Of a DNA stretch of 17,777 bases, positions 1 through 5,397 are shown piece by piece. Every line of letters begins with the position of its first letter. The stretch's first letter is position 1. A program made the position numbers and the translations under genes. The notes beneath the pieces are model-generated. The model was not told the origin of the DNA, made no database searches, and worked only from the letters and a program-made list of their open reading frames with translations. Origin of the DNA: an uncultured bacterium (GTDB taxonomy: Bacteria > Planctomycetota > Planctomycetia > Pirellulales > UBA1268); the NCBI GenBank assembly GCA_937959175.1, contig CALGAS010000016.1:1-17777 (forward strand). Reading direction: 5' to 3'.

Positions 1-1884
1 GGCTACGACATCCTCCACGTGCCGGACGAGACATACGTGGCGGTCGACCTGCAGTATGGCCCCGACGGCGGTGTCTACGTGATCGACTGGAGTGACCGGC
101 AGCACTGTCACAATCCCGCCACCGAGGTCTGGGACCGCTCCAACGGCCGGCTCTACCGGGTGGCCTGGGCGGAGACGTTCCGGCCGGTGTCGGTGGATCT
201 CGCCGCCAAGACCGACGCGGAGCTCGTGGCCCTGCACACGCACCGCAACGAATGGTTTGTCCGCACGGCACGCCGGCTCCTCCAGGAGCGGTCCGCCGCC
301 GGCACGCTCGACCCCGCCGTGCTCGAGCCCCTGCGGGAGATGGCCTCCTCGGCCGACGCCGTGACGGCCCTCCGCGGCCTCTGGACGCTCCACGTGACGG
401 GAGCCCTCGACGACGCGGGCCTGGCCCGGGCCTTCGCCCACTCGGACGATCGCGTGCGGGGCTGGGCCGTCGCGCTCGCCACCGAACTTCCGGGCACACC
501 GCGGATTCCGATGGCGGCCCTCCTGGCGGCGGCCGAAAAGGATCCTTCGCCGCTGGTCCGTCGGTCACTCGCTTCGGCGCTGCCCATGCTGCCGCCAGCC
601 GACCGCTGGACGCTCGGCGCGGCACTGGCCATGCACGGTGAGGATGCGGCCGACCGCTTCCTGCCGAAGCTGATCTGGAGCGGCCTGGCCCCGCTCATGG
701 AGAGCGATTTGCTGCGGGCCGCGGCGCTGGCCGAGGCGACGCCGATCGAGCCGCTCGCCGACTCGATCGACTGGTATCTGGGCCGGTCGCAGGAGGGGCG
801 GCGGCTGCTGGTCGCCGCCATGGTGAAGGAACCGCCCGCCCGGGCAACGCGGCTGGTCGAGATCCTCGACTTCGCCCTGGCCAACTCAGGGGCCGTACCG
901 GCGGCCGAGGGCTGGGCGGCCGTGGTCGCCCGGTTCGCGGACGGCGCGACGGCGAAGCAGGTCCGCCGGCTGTCGGGCGTGTTCGGGGATGCCGCCGTCC
1001 TGGCCGCGATGCGGGCCACGCTCGCCGACCGGGGTGGTGCCCTCGCGGCTCGCAGAGAGGCCTTCGCGTTGCTCGCGCGGGTCAACGACGAGGAGTCCGT
1101 GCCGATCTTCGTGTCGCTGCTCGACGACCCCGAGTTTCGCACCGCGGCATTGCCGCTCGTGAACCGCTCGAACGACCCGACCGTGGGCGACAGGCTGCTG
1201 GCGAACTACGGCTCCTTGGGCGAGCAGGATCGCCGGGCGGCGGTCGCGACGCTCGCCAGCAAGCCGGCCTTCGCCCGACCGCTCGTGGCGGCGCTCGAGG
1301 GCGGGCGGTTTCCCAAGGACGACGTCACGGCCTCCCAGCTCCGACAGCTCCGCGGCCTCGACGATGCGGAGATCCGGGCCGCCCTCGACCGCGTCTACGG
1401 CAAGGTGAACGAATCGCCGGCCGCGGCGAAGGCCACGATGGCCCGGCTGAAGGGGGTCTGGCGGTCAACGCCGCGGTGGGCAATCGACCGCGACCGCGGC
1501 CGGGCCGTGTTCGCCAAGGCCTGCGCCAACTGCCATGTCCACGGCGACTCGGGAGGCCAGCTCGGGCCGAACCTCACCGGTGCCTGGATGAACGGTCCCG
1601 ACTACTTCGTGGAAAACCTCGTCGATCCCAACGCCGTGGTCGGGCCGGATTACCAGCTGACGACCGTGATCACCGACGACGGCCGCTCGATCAACGGCAT
1701 CATCGCCGAGGAGACGCCCGAGTCGCTCGTGCTCCGCACCCCCGACGGCCCGGTGACGGTGCCGGTCGCCGCGATCGAGGAGCGGACCACGTCGGCCGTC
1801 TCGCTGATGCCCTCGGGGATCCTCGAAAGCCTGCCGGAAGACGAGTTCCTCGCGCTCATCAAGTTTCTGACCACCAAGCCCTGA
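1..1884 (+). CDS. PVC-type c-heme protein with HEAT repeats (5'-truncated)
   Basis: The frame is open from base 1, so the true start lies upstream; an internal GTG at 19 is not the start. The first ~55 codons look like the last blade of a glucose-dehydrogenase-like beta-propeller (DLQYGPDGGVYVIDW, then NGRLYRV), the usual N-terminal part of planctomycete 'membrane-bound dehydrogenase' proteins. A long alpha-helical region with HEAT-like repeats follows (about 230-1440). The C-terminal ~130 residues match the Pirellula/Verrucomicrobium-type putative heme-binding domain: a CANCH heme c motif at 1522-1536, then GPNLTG, a VDPNAVVGPDY segment and a terminal SLMPSGILESL motif. The inferred role is periplasmic oxidation of a sugar or polyol with transfer of electrons to c-heme; the substrate cannot be read from sequence. 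The next gene begins 21 bases downstream on the same strand and may be co-transcribed. Confidence 0.9.
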   Translation, partial: GYDILHVPDETYVAVDLQYGPDGGVYVIDWSDRQHCHNPATEVWDRSNGRLYRVAWAETFRPVSVDLAAKTDAELVALHTHRNEWFVRTARRLLQERSAAGTLDPAVLEPLREMASSADAVTALRGLWTLHVTGALDDAGLARAFAHSDDRVRGWAVALATELPGTPRIPMAALLAAAEKDPSPLVRRSLASALPMLPPADRWTLGAALAMHGEDAADRFLPKLIWSGLAPLMESDLLRAAALAEATPIEPLADSIDWYLGRSQEGRRLLVAAMVKEPPARATRLVEILDFALANSGAVPAAEGWAAVVARFADGATAKQVRRLSGVFGDAAVLAAMRATLADRGGALAARREAFALLARVNDEESVPIFVSLLDDPEFRTAALPLVNRSNDPTVGDRLLANYGSLGEQDRRAAVATLASKPAFARPLVAALEGGRFPKDDVTASQLRQLRGLDDAEIRAALDRVYGKVNESPAAAKATMARLKGVWRSTPRWAIDRDRGRAVFAKACANCHVHGDSGGQLGPNLTGAWMNGPDYFVENLVDPNAVVGPDYQLTTVITDDGRSINGIIAEETPESLVLRTPDGPVTVPVAAIEERTTSAVSLMPSGILESLPEDEFLALIKFLTTKP

Positions 1885-1905
1885 CGTATTCCCCGGAGCC
1901 GCCCG

Positions 1906-3048
1906 ATGACCGTGTCTCCTTCCGCGCCCCGCAAGCTTCGCACCGCGATCGTCGGCCTCGGCTTCGGGGCCGAGTTCATCCCCATCCATCAGCGGCACCC
2001 GCAGGCCGAGCTCGTCGCCATCTGCCAGCGATCGGCCGACAAGCTCGACCAGATCGGCAAGGCCCACGGCGTCGAGCGGCGGTATCGCGACTATGCCGAA
2101 CTGCTCAAGGACAAGGAGATCGACGCCGTCCACATCAACTCGCCGATCCCGGACCACGCGGCGATGTCGCTCGCGGCCCTGGAGGCGGGCAAGCACGTGA
2201 TGTGCACCGTGCCCATGGCCACGAGCGTCGAGGACTGCCGGAGGATCGTCGAGCTCACGGAGCGGACGGGCCTGAAGTACATGATGGCCGAGACGGTCGT
2301 CTACGCCCGGGAGTTTCTGTTCGTGAAGCAGCTGGCCGACGCGGGCGAGCTTGGCAGGATCCAGTTTCTCCAGGCCAGCCACCAGCAGGACATGGACGGC
2401 TGGCCCGACTACTGGCCGGGGCTGCCGCCGATGCACTACGCGACCCACTGCGTGGGGCCGTGCCTGGCGCTCGAACGCAAAGACGCCGCCGAAGTGAGCT
2501 GCTTCGGCTCCGGGCGAATCCGCGAGGAACTCATCGGGAAGTACGGCTCCCCCTTCGCCGTCGAGACCGCGCATGTCGCCCTCCGCGACAGCGACGTCGT
2601 GGCCCGGATCATCCGTTCGCTGTTCGACACGGCGCGGCAATACCGTGAGAGCTTCGACGTCTACGGGTCGAAGCAGAGCTTCGAGTGGCAGCTCTGCGAG
2701 GGGGAGGAGCCGGTGCTCCACACGGCCAAGAAGCCGGAGCCGGAGATTCCGCGGCGGGTGAGCGTGCCCGACTTCGCCGACCGGCTTCCGGAACCGCTGC
2801 GGCCCTTCACGACCGGCGGCGTCTACGATGCCGACGAGCACCAGCACCTCTCGTTCACGCAGGGGGGCGGCCATGGCGGCAGCCATCCGCATCTGGTGCA
2901 CGAATTCGTGACGGCCTTGGTCGAGGGCCGCGATCCTTATCCGAATGCCCGCCAGAGCGCCAACTGGACCTGCACGGGCCTGCTCGCCCACGAGAGCGCG
3001 ATGCACGGCGGCGCGATCCGCACGCTCCCGGAGTGGACGTTTTCCTGA
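1906..3048 (+). CDS. Gfo/Idh/MocA family protein lacking the EKP lysine
   Basis: 380 residues. An N-terminal Rossmann fold carries the NAD(P)-binding motif GLGFGAE (residues 17-23) and an acidic/polar second strand (VAICQRS). The C-terminal half is the alpha/beta domain typical of the family. At the place of the canonical E-K-P, where the lysine takes part in hydride-transfer chemistry, the protein has C-T-V-P-M-A (100-105), so lysine is replaced by valine. His177 and His181 (MHYATHC) lie where family members carry substrate- or metal-contacting residues. A His/Gly-rich patch (GGGHGGSHPHL, 320-330) precedes the last helices. The ATG at 1906 has a GGAG ribosome site at 1895-1898, 7 bases upstream. 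No signal peptide is visible, so it is probably cytoplasmic. Its position behind a c-heme dehydrogenase gene suggests sugar metabolism, but catalytic activity is uncertain. It could be a non-canonical oxidoreductase or a regulatory/binding paralogue. Confidence 0.9.
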   Translation: MTVSPSAPRKLRTAIVGLGFGAEFIPIHQRHPQAELVAICQRSADKLDQIGKAHGVERRYRDYAELLKDKEIDAVHINSPIPDHAAMSLAALEAGKHVMCTVPMATSVEDCRRIVELTERTGLKYMMAETVVYAREFLFVKQLADAGELGRIQFLQASHQQDMDGWPDYWPGLPPMHYATHCVGPCLALERKDAAEVSCFGSGRIREELIGKYGSPFAVETAHVALRDSDVVARIIRSLFDTARQYRESFDVYGSKQSFEWQLCEGEEPVLHTAKKPEPEIPRRVSVPDFADRLPEPLRPFTTGGVYDADEHQHLSFTQGGGHGGSHPHLVHEFVTALVEGRDPYPNARQSANWTCTGLLAHESAMHGGAIRTLPEWTFS

Positions 3049-3052
3049 CTCA

Positions 3053-3085
3053 CGGGGACAGTCCCCGCCGCGGGGACTGTCCCCT
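3053..3085. repeat. Nested palindrome, REP-like hairpin
   Basis: Two 13-base arms, GGGGACAGTCCCC (3054-3066) and GGGGACTGTCCCC (3072-3084), are exact reverse complements. With the closing G-C pair (3067/3071) they form a 14-bp stem with a 3-base loop. Each arm is also a palindrome by itself (GGGGAC-N-GTCCCC), so the site can fold as one long hairpin or two small ones. TTTCC follows, so it could end transcription of the oxidoreductase gene, whose stop codon is 5 bases upstream. From memory, GGGGACAGTCCCC-type repeats recur in planctomycete and deltaproteobacterial genomes. The copy number in this genome is unknown, and no second copy was seen in this window. Confidence 0.7.
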
Positions 3086-3102
3086 TTCCTGCGTTGACTC
3101 CG

Positions 3103-3111
3103 TGCTACAGT
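3103..3111 (+). promoter_or_regulatory. Extended -10 promoter, possibly giving a leaderless mRNA
   Basis: TGCTACAGT reads as an extended -10 element (TGn followed by TACAGT). Its 3' end lies 6 bases before the ATG at 3118, so a start site at normal spacing would coincide with the ATG. No good -35 is present; that region is occupied by the palindrome. No Shine-Dalgarno sequence precedes the ATG, which fits leaderless translation. Confidence 0.3.
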
Positions 3112-3117
3112 GTTCGC

Positions 3118-4290
3118 ATGCCAGCGTCACGCCGTGCTGCCCCGCGGCCGAGCCCTCGCGTCGCGCTCCTGATCGAGGCGTCAAACGCCTACGGCCGGGG
3201 TCTGCTCGCGGGCATCCACCGGCATCTCCAAGAGCAGGAGCCGTGGACGATCTTCCTCCCCGAGCACGGCCGGGGGATGCCCCCCTTGGAGATGCTCACG
3301 GGGTGGCGTGGGGAGGGCGTCATCGCCCGGGTCGAAACCCCCGCGATCGCCGCCGCGATCAAGAAGATCCAGCGCGGCGGCCCGCTGGCCGTCGTGGACG
3401 TGAGCGCCGCCCGGCTGCTTCCCGGCGTGCCCTACGTGGAGACCGACGACGTCGCCATCGCTCGGCTGGCGGCCGAGCACTTCATCGAACGCGACTTCCG
3501 GCACCTCGCCTTCTTGGGCGACGACCGGTTTCGCTGGAGCGGCAATCGCCGTGATGCGTTCGCGGCGGCGGCGCGGGGCCGCTCGATCTCGGTTTACGAG
3601 CCCCGCGGCCGAGCTCGCGACGAGGCCGCGGAAGACGCGGCGATCGAGGCCTGGCTCGTGACGCTCCCCAAGCCGGTCGGGCTGTTCGCCTGTTACGACG
3701 TCCGGGGGCGGCAGGCGGTCGAGGCCTGCCGGCGGGCGGGGCTCGCGGTGCCCGACGAAGTGGCCGTGCTCGGCGTCGATGACGACGCGGTGCTCTGCGG
3801 CCTCACGAGCCCGCCGCTTTCGAGCGTGATCCCCGACGCGATCAGCGCCGGTCGGCTGGCTGCCGAGCTGCTCGGGGCGCTGTTCCGCGGCGAGCGGCTC
3901 GACCACGACGAATGGCTGCTGCCCCCCCTGGGCATCGCGACGCGGCAGAGCACCGACGTCTTGGCGATCGACGACGAGCTGGTGGCCACCGCGGTCCGGC
4001 AAATCCGCGAGCGGGCCTGCACGGGCATCAAGGTGGCCGACCTCGTGCGGTCGCTCGGGGTCAGCCGGCGGGTGCTCGAACGCCGGTTTCTTCGTCGGCT
4101 CGGGCACACGCCCCACGATGAAATCGCCCGGGTGCGGTTCCGCCGCGTGGAGCAGCTGCTCGCCGGGACCGATCTGCCGCTGACCACGATCGCCGCCCGG
4201 GCTGGCTTTCGGCATCCCGAAACCATGACGGTGGCCTTCACTCGCCGCCACGGCCTGCCGCCGAGCCGCTGGCGGCAAGCGCGATCCTGA
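3118..4290 (+). CDS. XylR-type transcriptional regulator (LacI-like sensor plus AraC HTH)
   Basis: 390 residues from the ATG at 3118; an in-frame TTG at 3094 would add 8 residues but has no ribosome site. Residues ~14-285 form a type I periplasmic-binding-protein-like sensor of the LacI/XylR class: RVALLIEASNAYGRGLLAGI at the start, FACYDVRGRQAVEACRRAG and VAVLGVDDD near the second lobe. The sensor lacks the LacI N-terminal helix-turn-helix. Residues ~290-388 form an AraC-family DNA-binding domain with two helix-turn-helix units (VADLVRSLGVSRRVLERRF, then TTIAARAGFRHPETMTVAF). This is the XylR architecture, which senses a sugar and activates or represses catabolic genes. Being next to a Gfo/Idh/MocA gene and a c-heme dehydrogenase gene, it probably controls nearby sugar-use genes or itself. 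The ligand is unknown. The palindrome at 3053-3085 lies immediately upstream and could be an operator. Confidence 0.93.
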   Translation: MPASRRAAPRPSPRVALLIEASNAYGRGLLAGIHRHLQEQEPWTIFLPEHGRGMPPLEMLTGWRGEGVIARVETPAIAAAIKKIQRGGPLAVVDVSAARLLPGVPYVETDDVAIARLAAEHFIERDFRHLAFLGDDRFRWSGNRRDAFAAAARGRSISVYEPRGRARDEAAEDAAIEAWLVTLPKPVGLFACYDVRGRQAVEACRRAGLAVPDEVAVLGVDDDAVLCGLTSPPLSSVIPDAISAGRLAAELLGALFRGERLDHDEWLLPPLGIATRQSTDVLAIDDELVATAVRQIRERACTGIKVADLVRSLGVSRRVLERRFLRRLGHTPHDEIARVRFRRVEQLLAGTDLPLTTIAARAGFRHPETMTVAFTRRHGLPPSRWRQARS

Positions 4291-4373
4291 GGCCGGATCG
4301 ATTGACAGCCTTGGGAACTCCTGCTGCGGATGCCCCGGCCGCCCTTCCTCGATCAGCCGGATGATCCGCGTGA

Positions 4374-4898
4374 AGTCGGCGCGTGGTCGGCTCGCCGTAC
4401 ATCTTCGGAGGCTTCACCGAGGAGCATCGCCGCTTGTCCCAGCGACACGCGGTCCGAATCCGGGCCTACAATCCGGGCACCTACGACCTGATCTGCAAGC
4501 AGATCAAGAAGAAGGCCGACGGCGTTGGGCTCAATGGCGTCACCCACCATGCCCTCCGGCGAACGGCGATGGAGCTGTCTGATCAGGGCGAGGAACTGTC
4601 GGCCACGGACCGCTCTTCCAAGAACCTCGGTACCACAACGAAGAACAAGGAAGGCCACTACGTGGTCCGCAAGTTTCACGGACGGACGGCCTACCTTCGG
4701 GCGGACAGCCTCTACGCGGGGCTGTCCCAGGCCTTGAGCCACTTTCCCGAGGTCGCCGGGCTGGTCGGCGTGGAGAAGCCGAAGACCGAACTGGATGACC
4801 TTTTGGAACGCGTCGGGAAGATGACCGACTCGGAGCGAGAGGCACTGAAGTCCGCCCTTCGCGATCCGCCCCGGGCCGAGGGGAAGAAGACGGGCTGA
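4374..4898 (+). pseudogene. Probable tyrosine recombinase (integrase), C-terminal remnant
   Basis: The frame is open from 4374, after a stop at 4371-4373. The first start-like codon is a GTG at 4383 without a ribosome site, giving 171 residues. The fragment has the look of the second half of a tyrosine recombinase catalytic domain. It contains THHALRRT (residues 54-61), whose HALR (56-59) fits box II HxxR, then LGTTTKNKEGHYVVR (82-96), in which Tyr93 is a candidate nucleophile after an LGH-like segment. The core-binding domain and the first catalytic arginine are missing, so the gene appears cut at its 5' side. It ends 137 bases before a tRNA-Arg gene, a common integration target, which supports the integrase reading. 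Alternatively it could be an uncharacterised planctomycete protein with a chance HxxR. The family call rests on motif recognition only. Confidence 0.45.
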
Positions 4899-4964
4899 CC
4901 CGTCCCGGCAATGCGCCGCTGGCCAACTCCTGTCGGCCGAGTTTGGGGAGCATTTCGGGAATCC

Positions 4965-4993
4965 TTGTTGGCCCCTGGCTCCTCCCCTAAGAT
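4965..4993 (+). promoter_or_regulatory. Candidate promoter of the tRNA-Arg gene
   Basis: TTGTTG (4965-4970) and TAAGAT (4988-4993) are 17 bases apart. The predicted start near 5000 leaves a leader of ~36 bases before the tRNA. The -35 matches consensus at 3 of 6 and the -10 at 4 of 6. An 8-bp inverted repeat, GTTTTTCC/GGGAAAAC (5012-5019 and 5022-5029, one G-U pair), lies in the leader. Confidence 0.35.
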
Positions 4994-5035
4994 GCCGGTG
5001 CGAAAACCCTTGTTTTTCCGAGGGAAAACGCATCC

Positions 5036-5108
5036 GCCCCCGTAGCTCAGTGGATAGAGCGACGGTTTCCTAAACCGTAGGTCGCAGGTCCGATTCCTGC
5101 CGGGGGTA
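5036..5108 (+). tRNA. tRNA-Arg (anticodon CCT)
   Basis: The full cloverleaf can be drawn. The acceptor is GCCCCCG (5036-5042) with CGGGGGT (5101-5107), closed by a G-U pair, and the discriminator is A5108. The D-stem is GCTC/GAGC (5045-5048, 5057-5060). The anticodon stem is ACGGT/ACCGT (5062-5066, 5074-5078) around the loop TTCCTAA, with anticodon CCT at 5069-5071 decoding AGG. The T-stem is GCAGG/CCTGC (5084-5088, 5096-5100) with loop TCCGATT in place of the usual TTCGANN. CCA is not encoded. The remnant recombinase gene directly upstream suggests this tRNA was an integration site. Confidence 0.95.
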
Positions 5109-5160
5109 GTAAAGACTCAAACTGGCCGTCTGGCCCGTCCCCCGTCGGGGTGAGTCATTT

Positions 5161-5178
5161 CGCTCCACTGGTGGAGCG
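5161..5178. repeat. Inverted repeat downstream of the tRNA (first of a pair)
   Basis: CGCTCCAC (5161-5168) and GTGGAGCG (5171-5178) are exact reverse complements separated by TG. The 3' arm overlaps the 5' arm of the next dyad by three bases, so the two structures are mutually exclusive as RNA hairpins. A smaller CCCC-GTC-GGGG hairpin lies just upstream (5140-5150) and could end the tRNA transcript. As DNA, this dyad lies ~165 bases upstream of the sigma-54-like promoter, a usual distance for activator sites. Confidence 0.6.
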
Positions 5179-5207
5179 ATTCGCACCACCCAACTGGTGC
5201 GAATCGC
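5176..5207. repeat. 13-bp inverted repeat (second of a pair)
   Basis: GCGATTCGCACCA (5176-5188) and TGGTGCGAATCGC (5195-5207) are perfect reverse complements around CCCAAC. The two dyads share related half-sites (ACTGGTGgaGCGAtTCG against ACTGGTGCGAaTCG), which suggests a duplicated binding site. No T-run follows, which argues against a simple terminator. The best guesses are an activator or operator site for the gene at 5398, or a REP-like element. Confidence 0.6.
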
Positions 5208-5341
5208 CCCAGTGATGCCGCAGCGGCCGTGAAGTCGGCCGCGACAGCAGTCGCTTCCCAAAACGCCACAGCCGCATTTGGGCCGCCATTTCCGCGGTTC
5301 GCGGCGCAGACAGCGTCGCAGACGGGATCAGGCAGGGTTTT

Positions 5342-5357
5342 TGGCACGGGATGTGCA
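5342..5357 (+). promoter_or_regulatory. Sigma-54 (RpoN) -24/-12 promoter
   Basis: TGGCACGGGATGTGCA fits the RpoN consensus TGGCACRNNNNTTGCW at every defined position except one (G for the first T of TTGC). GG and GC are at the required spacing. A T-run precedes it. The predicted start near 5368 leaves a ~30-base leader that contains the GAGGAG ribosome site at 5387-5392. Sigma-54 promoters need an enhancer-binding activator; the dyads at 5161-5207 are well placed for one. Confidence 0.6.
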
Positions 5358-5397
5358 CGTCCATGCATCTGGAATCACTCCAGCCTGAGGAGACGTT

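Noticed and set aside
1465..3006. Long open frame on the minus strand (513 codons) opposite the heme protein and oxidoreductase genes.
   Set aside because: It lies antisense to two genes with clear family motifs. Its Arg/His/Asp-rich composition without domains is typical of GC-rich antisense frames.
3094..3099. TTGACT as a -35 element (or TTG start) for the XylR gene.
   Set aside because: No -10 lies 16-18 bases downstream (the hexamer there is CATGCC), TACAGT is only six bases away, and no ribosome site supports the TTG start.
5070..5261. Minus-strand frame ending in PRQESDLRPTV.
   Set aside because: This ending is the translation of the antisense of a tRNA gene, a common source of false genes.
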